Source of the DNA: Vicia villosa
Lineage: Eukaryota > Streptophyta > Magnoliopsida > Fabales > Fabaceae
Direction: 5' to 3'
Length of the DNA stretch: 64,000 nucleotides
NCBI RefSeq assembly: GCF_029867415.1
Contig: NC_081183.1
Coordinates: 17,480,404 to 17,544,403, forward strand
The first letter of the stretch is position 1, and the number at the start of each line of letters is the position of its first letter. Positions 44,885-58,265 of this stretch are shown here, in pieces. Below the pieces are notes generated by a model. That model saw only the letters and a list, made by a program, of their open reading frames with translations. It made no database searches and was not told the DNA's origin. Position numbers and translations under genes: made by a program.

Positions 44885-45814
44885 AAATGTTTCTATGAAA
44901 TCGTGAAAGATGTAATTCATTGCTCTTTGATAGGTTGCCCCAACATTTTTTAAACCAAAAGGCATCACTACCCACTCATAGGTGCATATTGCCCCTGGGC
45001 ATCGAAAGGCTGTTTTGGGTACATCTTCTTTAGCAATGAAAATTTGATTATATCCTAAGTAGTCATCAAGCGTACTCAAGTACTCGAATCCTGCTGTAGA
45101 ATCTACAAACATTTCTGCCACATGCATGGGATATTCATCCTTTGGGGTGGCAGCATTAAGGTCACGAAAACCAATGCAGACCCTAAGGGAACCATTTTTC
45201 TTAATAACAAAAACTATATTAGCAATCCACTGTACGTACCTTGTGGTCCTTATGAATTTGCATCGAAGGAATCTTTCGATCTCCTCTTTGATCTTTGACA
45301 AGATATATGGCGCAAATCTTCTTGGAGTCTGCTTGATGGGCTTTTTGCCATCCTTGATAGGCAGCTTCAATTCGACCAGCTCTTTGTCCAATCCAGGAAT
45401 TTCATCATAATCCCAAGCAAAGCAATCTTTGTATTCTTTTAGCATCTGAATGACTTTGCTTTTGACCTGAGGATCCAACTTTTTGCTGATATAGGTGGGC
45501 CTTTTCTTTGCACCTTCCCCTAATTCAACTTCTTCGAGAGGATCTTGTGCCAACATTTTTGTGGTGCTGATTAATGGGTCCTTCTCGAATCCTAAAGGCT
45601 TTTTGTCGTAAATTGCATCTAGCCTTTGGTTTTGTTCTTCATGCGCTTGTTCTTTTGGAACTTCTGATTCTGGATGAATTTCAGTTCCCATTGCATGTTG
45701 TGATTCTTCGATGGCCTCGAAGGCCATGTATCTAAATTCAGCCTCTAAGGCTGTTTTGAATTTGTTTTCATCCATATAGGCCGAAATCTTTTCGAAGAAA
45801 GATGTCTCAGACAT
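44885..45814 (-). pseudogene. Element 5 reverse transcriptase, N-terminal fragment
   Basis: About 310 codons, Ty3/gypsy type but not of the Ogre pol family. Recognisable parts are the RT entry region (FAWDYDEIPGLD), IKKNGSLRVCI, FRDLNAATPKD, LDDYLGYNQI and VMPFGLKNVGATYQRAMNYIF. It stops just before the expected catalytic Y-x-DD motif, because LTR 3 lies at 44884. The first LD of the fingers/palm (STLDDYLG where SMLDGYSG is usual) shows substitutions. The RNase H and integrase are missing in the window. It is on the minus strand and was the insertion target of LTR 3. Confidence 0.88.
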
Positions 45815-46294
45815 TATTACCTTTGTTGTCTCAGCTAGTTGGCCATATTCCTGGTAGTCCCTCTATGTTATCCTGATCTCACATGACTTCTCTATCCCAC
45901 TGGAAACCATAAGTTGAGTGAAGGTTCAAGAAATATAGAGCATTGCCATTAGGAGAATAAGGTCAGTCTCCTACTGGACGACATGGGCCTATGTTACCCA
46001 AGTTCCTGTCGAAGTGCCTTCGATATACATGGTTTACTTCTGCCATGTAGTAGCTTTGATCAGCTTCGATGTTCTCCATGATCCCATCTTCTCTCCAGAT
46101 TGACACTCTTTGGTGCATCGAAGATGGCATAACACCTATGCCATGTATCCACTCCCTGCCTAGCAGCATGTTGTAATTAGTCTTAGATGCTATTACAATG
46201 AACATAATGGACCTTGTAATCGAACCCACTGTTAATTCCAACTGGACCACCCCTAGAGTGTGACCCATTTTTCCTTCGTAGTTCAATAGCACCA
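45815..46294 (-). pseudogene. Element 5 protease C-terminal fragment
   Basis: The frame at 45963-46294 encodes the second half of a retropepsin-like protease (NYNMLLGREWIHGIG, then PSSMHQRVSIW), without the D-T-G active site, because LTR 4 inserted at 46295. Downstream, towards the RT frame, the reading continues with protein-like sequence through three in-frame TGA codons between 45962 and 45815. All three being TGA suggests CGA or TGG codons hit by C-to-T change. Confidence 0.8.
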
Positions 46295-46946
46295 TGTGAC
46301 AACTGGTTTTAAAATTTACGTTTAAACGAGTCGCCACCCACTAATAATAAGGGAAGTGGGAAACCCTTAAAAACTACAGAGATCTGGGTAAGTAGGTAAA
46401 CTAATCAAAGGGAATGTGTTAGGCACCCTTTACTTCCCTTGTATTTAAGGGGACTCATTTAATCTTTAGGTTTTAAAAATAGGCCTCATATCGGTATCGA
46501 TGTTTAATCACCGGCCAAAATATAAAGCGTGTAAATAAGGTTTCCATAAATCATCATGATTTATTGTTAATCCTTGCCAGTTGGAGACAAGGAACAAGGT
46601 TTTTGATTCACCACAAAAACCTTGCAACAAACCCAGAGAGATGAGTTGGGCAACCATTATAAAAATCACGTGGGGAAGCCTCATTTGAGAATCATCGGCC
46701 AAAATTAAAACCAAAACCAACAATAACAAGTTTAAAAAGGAGGGAGGCCTCATTCGAGAATCATCGGCCAAATAATTGTAAACCAGGAAAAGAACAAAAA
46801 AAACAATTGAATTTAAAAAGAAAGGGAATCGTAAAAAAGGATAACACCACAAACCAATTAAAAAACGTAAAAGCCAAAGTGTGGGAAATTTGTTTGTAGA
46901 GCCAAAGCATGAAAAAATCGTTCTCTGAAATTGTGAGAATACCTCA

Positions 46947-46955
46947 CTATTTATA
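46947..46955 (-). promoter_or_regulatory. TATA box of LTR 4
   Basis: TATAAATAG on the minus strand, preceded by CTC. It has the same motif as in the element 2 LTR. Confidence 0.5.
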
Positions 46956-47304
46956 GAGACAATTAAGTCACCAAAATAGGAATAAAACTGATTGCCCAAC
47001 TAAATCCTTCTTGGTCATCAAGCTAACCAATCATAAGGTGGGAATGGCACAAATTGACACATTTGGACCAATAATAAACAAGTACATAAGTAAGGAAATG
47101 TTTTTGGTATTTATTATGAGTCTTGCACTTAATTTTGGTAAAAAGTGCATAAAATCAAATAAATAATTATTTTTTAAAATTTAATTAAATAAAAATACGA
47201 AAATAATAATAAAATAATTAAAAATGATTATTTTTGGAATTTTTTAATATAATTGGAAAATAGAAATAAAGCTAACGATAGAAAGATATCCAAAAAATGC
47301 ACCA

Positions 47305-47370
47305 AGCAAGATTTGAACTCATGACTTTGTATTTATAAGCTTTCATTCTTTACCAACTGTGCTAGGCTAT
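47305..47370 (-). other. tRNA-like segment with A and B boxes in LTR 4
   Basis: On the minus strand TAGCACAGTTGG (47364-47353) is a good A box and GAGTTCAAATC (47320-47310) a good B box. The T-arm can almost close (catga with tcttg around gttcaaa). Acceptor pairing is poor. It may derive from a tRNA or from a tRNA-derived SINE. Confidence 0.5.
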
Positions 47371-47580
47371 TCAATTGAGATGAATAGCCTTTTGAAAGGT
47401 AAGCAAGTCTTTACTTATTTAATAAATATAAATAATTTAAACTATTTTATATTTTTAAACAGGCAAAACAAACTACAAATAAATATAACCCAAAATAAAA
47501 TGTAGATAAACCAATAACAAAAACCAACTTTGAAATTGTTTGAACTTTTGAAAATGGGCGGTCAAATTTGGGATATGATA

Positions 47581-47592
47581 GTTGCCCCTATT
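47581..47592 (-). promoter_or_regulatory. Polypurine tract of element 4
   Basis: Minus strand AATAGGGGCAAC directly before the LTR. It differs from the element 1 PPT by one base. Confidence 0.8.
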
Positions 47593-47790
47593 TAATTACT
47601 CTTTGATTGAATGGAGAGTGCGTAGTTCTCGCCCGTTCATATCGAAGAGTTATTAAATAATGGAAGACCCAAAATTTGACCAGTAATCATACATAGATAA
47701 CACAGTTATTTTATCCATGTCGAGATTCATATCCACTTAGTTATAAGATTATCACCTATAGCCACTGGATATGTTTTAACACCAATTCCG

Positions 47791-48590
47791 CATTCTTACC
47801 ACGACCTAGAGGATAAGAAATATGAAAGTGCATACTTTTTCATTCTTACCGCGACCTAGAGGGTAAGGAATACGGGTCTAAACTCTATTCATCAATAGAG
47901 TTGGGGAAAGTTTGGAGAATTGACTTGCCACAACCTAGAGAGCAAGTCGCCGCAGATCTCCTGTTTATCTATCACGACCTAGAGGATAGATATGTGTAGA
48001 TTTTACATTCTTACCACGACCTAGAGGGTAAGGAATGTGATTCCAAACTCTATTCATGAATAGAGTTGGAGAAAGTTCGGAGAATTGACTTGCTACAACC
48101 TAGAGAGCAAGTCGTCGCAAATATCCTTTTTATCTATCACGACCTAGAGGATAGATATGCGCATATTTTGCATTCTTACCACGACCTAGAGGGCAAGGAA
48201 TGTGAGTCCAAACTCTATTCATCAATAGAGTTGGAGAAAGTTCGGAGAATTGACTTGCTTCAGCCTAGAGAGCAAGTCGTTGCAGATCTCCTTTTTATCT
48301 ATCACAACCTAGAGGATAGATAAGTTTGATATTATCGTTACCAAGGGACTAATCAGATAATATGGATAATTATAACATATCACTTCCTGGGGACTAATGT
48401 GAATAGTTATAATTTTGCGTGCCTACCACGACCTAGAGGGTAGACGGCGCGAGCATCAACTATGTTTATGCCAAGGCACTAACTAAACAATGTTGGATAA
48501 ATCCAAAAGATAGTTGTTAATTCTCAGAGACTAACATAGTAGATTATCACGGATTTTTACCTTTATCACAACCTAGAGGATAAAAGGTAT
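47791..48590 (-). repeat. Hairpin array A: constant loop acgacctagag, changing stems
   Basis: At least 11 units share the loop (c/a)-acgacctagag and have different pairing stems: cattcttacc/ggtaaggaatg, tatctatc/gatagata, gacttgc/gcaagtc, ctacc/ggtag, cctttatc/gataaaagg. Between them stands a further hairpin, actctattc-at-gaatagagt. A higher-order period of about 170 bp covers roughly three copies from 47840 to 48320. Confidence 0.88.
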
Positions 48591-49575
48591 AGTTTCAAAC
48601 CAAGACTTGATGATATAACCACTGTAGATGATTATGCCATGCAAATTGGTAAGTGTTCACACCATATGTTCTCACCAAAGAAAAGTCTGCACCAAAAATT
48701 ATTCACACCAAAAAGTTTGCACCAAAATGTTCTTACCAAAAAAAGGATTCTCACCAAAGATGATTTACACAAAAAAAAAGGTCCACGCCAAAAAATGTTT
48801 ACAAAAATGTATTCACGCCAAACAATGGATACTCGTGTCAAATGTTCATGCCAAAAATATTTACAAAAATGTGTTCACGCCAATAGTCATAAAAATGAAA
48901 TTTTATCTCCACTTAAACCATTAGGTTTCTGAATTAATCAACACTCCAATACCCTATATTTGCTGATATTGATTTGTCTTGATATTTTGAACCATGAAAT
49001 AAAATATACCAATTGATAATTGATACACCGATCAATAATTTAAAAGTCGACACCCCAATCAATAATTAATACACCAATTAAAAATTAACACACCAATTGA
49101 TAACTGGAACACTAGTGCACCAATCGTGGATACACCAATTGAATTAATACACCAAATGAAAGTCGACACACCAAAATTTGATACACCGATTAAATTAATA
49201 CACCAGTCGAAATTTAACACGCCAAAAGTTGATACACCGAGGAAGTATAATGATACGGATAACGCGCGCATATCGGAAGTACACAACTAAAGATGACGCA
49301 GATGCTTAGACGCAGATTAACATATTTTATCACTTCCAAGGGACTAACGTGATACAAAGGAAGCTTGTTACTACTTGGGGACTAACGTAACAAGTAAGGC
49401 GTAGATTAACTCATTTGACATTGCCAAGGGACTAACATGATAAACGAGGACCAATTGATCACTGCCAGGGGACTAACGTGATACAACGAAAGTTTGTTAC
49501 TGCTCGGGGACTAACGTAACAAAGAAAGACGTAAATTAAGTCATTTAACACTGCCAAGAGACTAACGTGATAAAC
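48327..49575 (-). repeat. Hairpin array B: core gggactaac, changing stems
   Basis: About ten units with the core (c/t)caagggactaac. Stems include atattatc/gataatat, attataac/gttataat, tatcac/gtgata, cttgttac/gtaacaag and tttgttac/gtaacaaa. It is interrupted at 48640-49230 by A-rich repeats. Confidence 0.8.
48640..49240. repeat. A-rich caccaa repeats
   Basis: Two blocks. At 48650-48890, degenerate 12-20 bp units contain caccaaaa or cgccaaaa (ttcacaccaaaaag type). At 49010-49240, units contain acaccaattga or acaccgatcaat. Frames open on both strands here are low-complexity and not genes. Confidence 0.7.
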
Positions 49576-49800
49576 GGGGACCAATTGATCAATGCATGTA
49601 ATGAATGAATTGGATATGCACCAATGGACGTAAGAATTTGAAATGTAAATGAATAATTGCACTCGTGAATCGCCAAATAAGATTTGGATTCTCGTAGGCG
49701 TAAATTCATGATATGAATGAAATGATATGCATAGTTTGACACCAAAATGCAACAACCCAATGAATGTATGAAAATGATTTAGGATGACTCCAATGCTTTA

Positions 49801-50700
49801 ACCGATGCCCCTAATGACATGTCATCGATAATGCAGGCGTAGACAGATTGATTACGTAACAGGGAAGCTTGCCACACAATGGTAGATTGTTATGCTAGCA
49901 TGATTTCCAAATATCCATTTTGAACTCGAAGATCGCAGGCATGAAAGCGTGATTCACAAGGAATTATGAATGTAGGAGGATAATTTTCCTCTTCGCGGTA
50001 TGTGTTGCCCCAATTGGTAGAGATTTGAAGAGATTCGCCTTGATATGAGCTTGGACGTAGTTTTATCGTGGTATGCAGTTGAGATGACTAGCCCCACTAT
50101 TTTAAATTTTAAAAACACCATGCCCTTGATTAGATGACTCTTAGAATGATTTGAATATGACGACCCATTTTGAATCAACTTCTTTCGATCGAGCCTCGTA
50201 GTGACTGCCCCTACATTTGAAATCTGAAAGGTATGCCCCCAATTCTCCAAGGTCTTGAGGAATGTCCTTAAAAGGAACTCATATTTCACCATGATCCAAT
50301 ACCAATTTAATATGCACTGCCTCAATATTTGTTAGTTGAAAAGGTCTGCCCTCAATCTCTAAGATATAGACGGATAACCATGGTGTGATATCGACTTGAT
50401 ATGGAATGCCCCAAGTATCCAAATCTTGAAAAGTTGGTATTCGTGGTTGACGCGGAACTTGGACCCACCATTAAGACACGAATTGCCCCAATATTCAAGT
50501 TTTGAAAGATTTACCCCTTGATGATTAGAAAAGTATGCCCATGTTTGATCGTTGATTTGAGATACATCCCAAGTTGATTAAATCATAGAATGATTGCCCC
50601 AAGTCCGTAGGATCTCCAAGTGATATGCTTCTATAATCATTGGGATTTGCCCATGATTAGGAGAAACTCTTAGATGTTTTCCCCTATTTAGAAGCTTCTT
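49801..50700 (-). repeat. Field of about 15 PPT-like motifs
   Basis: On the plus strand tgcccc or a close variant recurs about every 30-90 bp, usually followed by an AT-rich word and then ttgaa: tgcccctaatg, ttgccccaattgg, tgcccctacatttg, tgcccccaattc, tgccccaagtatcc, ttgccccaatattc, ttgccccaagtcc. This resembles the PPT and the bases beyond it in element 1 (tgcccctattcaatcttc) and element 4 (tgcccctatttaatt). The minus strand therefore carries a series of GGGGCA tracts in the orientation of the true PPT. Confidence 0.6.
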
Positions 50701-52010
50701 GTAACGATTTGCCAATGTCAAAATCTCCTTGATGCTAAGTATTGGTTTGAAAACAAAGTTTTACCCTTTGAAAAGTAAATCCAATGTGATGCCCATGCAA
50801 GTTTTGAAATCGAAGTTTTTACGAAGAACGTGGATGATTAGAGATGGAAGATGCAAAGAAGCGATATGGATAGCCATTAACAAACAATAAAAGTTAGTTT
50901 AACCAAATTATGCCGAGTATGCTTTCATAGTTAACCAAGCTTCAGTTAGGACTTTTAAGGGTTGTAACGTGGCTTGGTTCACGGTTTAAGAAATAAATGG
51001 ATATAAGGCTCAAATTTAATTTAACCCACCCCAATCTCCTTGATATTATCCAATCCTAAAATCCAATTAATCAAATAGATGCGTTCTATCTCCAAGGGAG
51101 TTTTCATAGTTGCGTAGATGAGGAACGTAGATAAGGTTCAAGTGTAGATATGAGTGCAGATAAGATCCAAGTGTATATGAGAAGCGCAAACGAGATCCAA
51201 ACGTAGATTATTCTTGAGATGGCAGTCACAAGATTATTCTCCAATTTTTATTTTTATTTTTTGAAATTTTATTTATTTTTTTGATAATTGTGACTGCCAT
51301 GCTTGACCTTGCGAGCTTCATCTTTGTTGACTCCTCGATCTTGGATGTTGAGGAAGAAGATATTGGAATCTATATCTTCATCGCTTCCTTGATCTTGAAT
51401 GATGTATTGAGGAAGAAGCTGTGAATGTCATTGCTTCCTCAATCTTTGATATTGAATGAGAGGGAATGAAATATACTTGAACCTCCTTTTTAGATTGACC
51501 AACTCTCTCGAAAAATGAATGCACCATTGAATTAATCGAAATCTACCCTGCCCCTGGTTAAGATTAAGGTTTTTTTATAAATAAAAACAAACTCCAGCTC
51601 CTGGCTCGAGGGGGTTGACTATGGATTAACTCCTTATTTCTCCATTGTTTAGGAATTGAAAAAAATGCCTTACATCGTCAGCTCGGTCTTTACCATTAAA
51701 GCATACGTCATCAGAACTCAGTTTTTTTTATATTGTTCTCCTTCCGAGTTTGTTAATAATTGAAAGTGTCAAGTTGAAAATTGAAATGGAATATTGAAAT
51801 TTGAAATGGATAATCGTGGATAGATATAGAGAGTGATAATAAATGAAGGATTACATCCAAAACATGCATGATTATTTTATTAGAAATATTGATCCAAAGG
51901 TACAAGCTTACACCAAATACAACTTAGCAATCATAGAAATTACAGATAAAAGTTTAATCGTCCTAGGACTAAACTTCCTTGTTGATCCGAATGGCTTTGA
52001 GATATACTTC
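50701..52010. other. Non-coding stretch of element 4
   Basis: No gene recognised. There is an inverted repeat of about 23 bp at roughly 51225-51301 (agatggcagtcacaagatta on one side, taattgtgactgccatgc on the other) around a T-rich loop, and near 51310-51470 a repeated block about cttcctcgatctt/gaggaagaag. Confidence 0.5.
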
Positions 52011-52278
52011 TTAGTTCTTTGACTTGTAGAAGTATAGAGTGACCTTGGTCTTCTCGGGCATACCAATTGTGTTGATATGGCAATTAATTTTGACATGGGG
52101 AATCTCCAATGATAGTTGAATCTGAGGCGTAGGCGTAGGTACGTAGTTTGTATAATGAAAGGCCACATTCTCTCCTTGTAGGACCAAGCTCATTTGAATC
52201 TCCAATGGTTATTCTCCTCTCTTCATAGTTTGGCATTTTCTCGAGTTTCTTTGTTAGTCTCGAGAAATCAGCTAGCAT
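52011..52278 (-). pseudogene. Small decayed ORF of unknown family in element 4
   Basis: Two overlapping minus-strand frames look protein-like in succession: one at about 52278-52205 (KLEKMPNYEERRI) and, shifted, one of 64 codons at 52205-52011 (containing YTNYVPTPTPQIQLSLEIP and ending in TLYFYKSKN). One frameshift near 52205 would join them. I do not recognise the family. It stands alone in otherwise non-coding element 4. Confidence 0.35.
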
Positions 52279-52433
52279 AGATAATTGAATAAGGGCAAAA
52301 AATGGAAATGCAAATGTATGATTGTATGAAAATGCATGGCTACGCCAAAGTTTTTTTTACCCTTTTTTATGCAATGCAATGCTATGCGAAGTTAGGACAG
52401 AGATAAACCTAAGGATACCCTATAAGGGTTTGA

Positions 52434-52890
52434 GGAAATATGCCCCAACAGGCTAGGGTTTATTATAGACCGACTGAAGACCCTACAAGCTAGAGACTAC
52501 GACACACAAATGGAAATCTCTACAGTATATGGATGCATGGAAGAGAGCACATGATGACCGTTCAATCGTCACTAAATCCCATGGCCATCAGGAGGCCATG
52601 AGGCGTGCATAAGTAAAAATAGAAATCCATACAAGTTATAGATTATGATTGACCAATAGAATTCCCTACAAGCACATGATGATCTTTGAAACGTCACCAA
52701 ACCCCATGGCCATCAAGAGGCCATGCGGTATGCATTAGCGAGGGAGTCATTCGTGATACAACTTATCTACGGACAAAGATGGACGAAAGGGAATCCCTAC
52801 AAGCTAGGGATTATAATGAAACACATAAATCCCTAAAGGCTAGGGATTATGATAAACCAAAGATAACCCTTACAAGCGTAGGGATGGTGA
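52434..52890 (-). repeat. Hairpin array C: ccctacaagctaggg units
   Basis: Units such as aatccctacaagctagggatt, aatccctaaaggctagggatt and aacccttacaagcgtagggat have arms that pair around a roughly constant loop. Related diverged units with pairs like atccata/tatagat occur in between. A block about aaaccccatggccatcaaga with ggccatg also occurs twice (near 52577 and 52701). Confidence 0.7.
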
Positions 52891-53290
52891 TAGGACGTCC
52901 TTCATGAGAAGGCTTCCTATGAAGGGGTGATAATAGTCTACTTAGTACGTAGGTTCATGGTTCAGCATGATGGTATATAGGTAATCTACCCTCCCCAATA
53001 GTGGTTTATATCCTAAGGGTCTCATGAATTACACAAAAGGGAAGCACAAGGGCTCCCTTAAGTGGAGCCTCTTCGTTGACCAAGACTTTGTCTCAAAGGT
53101 CGTACAAGGTCTCACCATGAGGTTCAGAGATTGGTTAGGTCCCTAGAGTCATTGGTTGTGTTCAAGATCCCACTCTCCACGAAGTTGTCTCGTGCAGGGT
53201 TTTCTCAGGAACTCAACCCACTCTAAGCGAGATTGCCACAACGACCCATAGAGAATACACGTTCCCCTTGGCCTAATGACAATCCCTCAA

Positions 53291-55814
<2,524 letters not shown>

Positions 55815-56597
55815 TTTTATATTCTATAATCATTTTTTATTAGCCTTATAATTTTATTTTAATTTATTTTAGTATAAATTATAAAGACTATTTATATGTA
55901 TAGTTAAATATTTAAAAATTTGTCATATAATTAACTCACTTATTATCAAACTTTTATGGTGAAGTCAAATTTATTATCATTTGTGCTTTGATTTATTTTA
56001 TTTTGTTTACATTACAAATAAATTTTTTAGCAGGTAAACTTGTGTATTAGGATCAGAACATAGTTTAAGCCTACTTAGACATATCTTAGCCAAATGACTT
56101 GATTTTCCGCAATTGAAGTAAGAGAAAACATCACTTACATTTATGTGAGAATGAGGTTGCTTAGAAATTGAAGCAATTAAGGTCTTTAAAAGATTTTCAT
56201 TCTCTATTCAGTTCACCATATTGCAAATTTTGAATTCATCAAACTGAACTGATTTTTTTTAGAAAGAATCAAACCTTCATATTTTTCTATCTTGTCTCCG
56301 AGATTCTTCTTCATTTTGAAGGTGAGTAAAAAAACATTTTTTTCTTAAGGGTCCAATTTTTTATTTTCCCCAGGCCTCTAAAAAGTCGAGATCGACTATG
56401 TTAATTGTATGTTTTGGGCTTAGATTGTATGTTTAGAGTTTGAGCCTTGATCATCTTTAAATAGGCATGACGTTGTATAGTTTTATATACTTAAAAATTT
56501 TAATAGCTTCACAAATTCAAAATATGGTTTTTCTCTCATTCTTATTCTCTATTCTTCTTCATCATCTTTATTAAAAACCCTAATTGTCCCAAAAAAT
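55815..56597 (+). other. Non-coding, possibly 5' LTR remnant of the copia element
   Basis: AT-rich and without ORFs. It lies directly upstream of a diverged initiator-tRNA PBS and includes a possible TATA element (tttaaatag near 56456), so its right part is probably the decayed 5' LTR. The LTR start was not identified. Confidence 0.4.
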
Positions 56598-56610
56598 TGG
56601 TATATAAGAG
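56598..56610 (+). promoter_or_regulatory. Diverged PBS of copia remnant
   Basis: tggtatataagag resembles TGGTATCAGAGC, the site complementary to initiator tRNA-Met used by most plant Ty1/copia elements. A decayed copia gag starts 78 bp further on. Confidence 0.5.
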
Positions 56611-56675
56611 TCTGGGTTGCGCTTAAGAGCGGATATGTAACGGAAAAGAGAACAACAACATCAATTCAATTTTCA

Positions 56676-58265
56676 ATGAATCTACCAATTTTCAAAGGTG
56701 AGAACTACGAGAGATGAGTTGCACAAATGAAAGGCATCTTCAAATTTCAAGATGTGGTTGAAATCGTGAATGATGGAGTATCACCATTGGAAGAAAATGC
56801 AGATAATAAACAGAAGAATGTGCACAAGGATAAAAGGAAGAAATATGGGAAAAAATTGTTCTCGATTCACTGATGTGTGGATACTAATGTGTTCAAGAAG
56901 ATCATTGAAGAATAAACGACCAAATAAGCGTGAGACAAGTTAAAGAACTTGTATGGCGGTGACAAAAAACTAAAGAGGGTGAAGTTGTAGATGTTGAGAA
57001 AGCAATTCGAGATTACTCAGACGAAGGAAGGTGAATCAGTCTCATAATTCTTTTCATGTGTGATTTTGTTAATGAACTAGATGAAGGCGTATGGTGAATC
57101 AATCAATAATTTACAAAAGATTGAGAAGTTGCTGAGATTTTTTACTGTACATTTGATTATATTGTAGTGTCAATTGAAGAGTCCAAAAACCTATCTGAGA
57201 TGAAGTTATAAGAACTTCAAGCCTCATTAGAGACTCATCAAATGAGGTTGAAGCGTAGGAACTCAGAAAGGGAGAAGGTGTTTGAATATACACTACAAGG
57301 AAAATTCATCATGAAGTCTGGAAGAAACAAGGTAAATAATATAAATAATCTTACTGATAATGAGAAGTCGATAAAGAATAAAAAAACACTCATATTCAAC
57401 CAAGAAAGACATGGACAACAAGTATTCGTGGAAGAAAGTTGACATGAAGGAGGTGCAATGTTACAATTATCAAGGATTTGACATTATGCTCAAGATTGTC
57501 GGAGAAAGAAAGAAGCAAGAGCAAAAGATAATGTTGAAGCGCAAGATGCACATGCTAGAGATAGTGATTATGAAGATGTGCTACTAATGGAAAATACTCA
57601 GTCGAGCAATGAGGAAACTATTCAATCAAAACTTAGGCTAGGAAAATATTCAATCAAAACTTGCCAATGAGGTCAACTAAAAAGCTATAGCTAGTTCACG
57701 CTAATATGTGTGGACCTTTTGAAGTAAGGTTGAATGAAGGTAATTGTTAATTCCAAACTTTCATAGATGAATTCACCAGATATATGTGGATTTACCTTAT
57801 TAAAAGGAATATTGATGTATTCAAACAGTTCAAAGAGTTTAAAATGCATGTCGAGAAACAAAGTGGATGCAAGTTGAAGAAATTGAGAACTAATGGTGGT
57901 GGTGGTGAATATACTTTTGAGAACTTGCTAGATTTAGCAATGAGGAAGTTATAAATCATGAGGTAATTACACCCTATACACCTCACCACAATGGTATAGT
58001 TGAATTAAATAACTGAAGTATATTGGACATGACAGGGAGCATGTTGAAAGCTAAAGATATGACAAAGAGTTTTTTGGGTGAAGCGACTTCGACAATAGTA
58101 CACATTTTAAATAGATGCCCAATACATAAGTTTGTCGAGAATACACCTTATGAGGCTTAGATATGACATGATCCATATGTTATCCATCTTAGAGTTTTTT
58201 TATCAATGTGTTTCGTGCATGTTCCTAAACAATTGAGGAAGAACCTAGCTGATTGAAGTCAAATT
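56676..58265 (+). pseudogene. Decayed Ty1/copia gag to integrase
   Basis: The plus strand shows in order: a gag start (NLPIFKGENYER followed by a stop), a CCHC-like knuckle (CYNYQGF...HYAQDCRRKK, frameshifted), and an integrase core in pieces (HANMCGPF, EFTRYMWIYLIK, KLRTNGGGGEY, ENTPYEA). Many stops and shifts break it. In integrase the first two catalytic Asp residues are Asn (HANMCG for HTD-CG; RTNGG for RTDRGG), and the region of the Glu is garbled. The protease and gag-pre-integrase between knuckle and integrase appear shortened, and no RT follows. It is an old fragment. Confidence 0.82.

Larger units (their letters stand above)
46295..47580 (-). repeat. LTR 4: 3' LTR of element 4, about 1286 bp
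   Basis: Left end tgtgacaac or tgacaac (46295 or 46297) inside the element 5 protease; right end atatgata followed by the polypurine tract gttgcccctatt. It carries gagtcgccaccc near the left end and a TATA box at 46947-46955 (minus), both as in the Ogre LTRs. The minus-strand start would be TATCATATCCC in place of TGTCATACCCC, which looks like G-to-A decay of an old copy. It contains a tRNA-like segment at 47305-47370. No protein gene is present; the 163-codon frame at 46508-46999 has no family motif. Confidence 0.75.
47581..53290 (-). mobile_element. Element 4 internal region: non-coding Ogre-like derivative
   Basis: About 5.7 kb to the right of LTR 4 and its PPT, the place of a 3' UTR in element 1, but with no gag, pol or ORF1 anywhere. 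Instead it holds several different hairpin repeat arrays, a field of PPT-like motifs, and one small decayed ORF near 52011-52278. No PBS beginning TGGCGAC and no 5' LTR were found, so the right boundary is a guess where the character of the sequence changes. It could be a large non-autonomous derivative or an Ogre whose coding part was deleted. Confidence 0.6.

Noticed and set aside
46508..46999. 163-codon hydrophobic frame in LTR 4
   Set aside because: Arises from AT-rich repeats of the LTR (tcattygagaatcatcggcc units); hydrophobicity reflects T-rich codons, and no known family is recognised.
48066..48932. Frames within arrays A and the caccaa repeats
   Set aside because: Their translations only reflect the tandem repeats (for example repeated RIDLLQPREQVV) and are open because the unit length happens to keep the frame.
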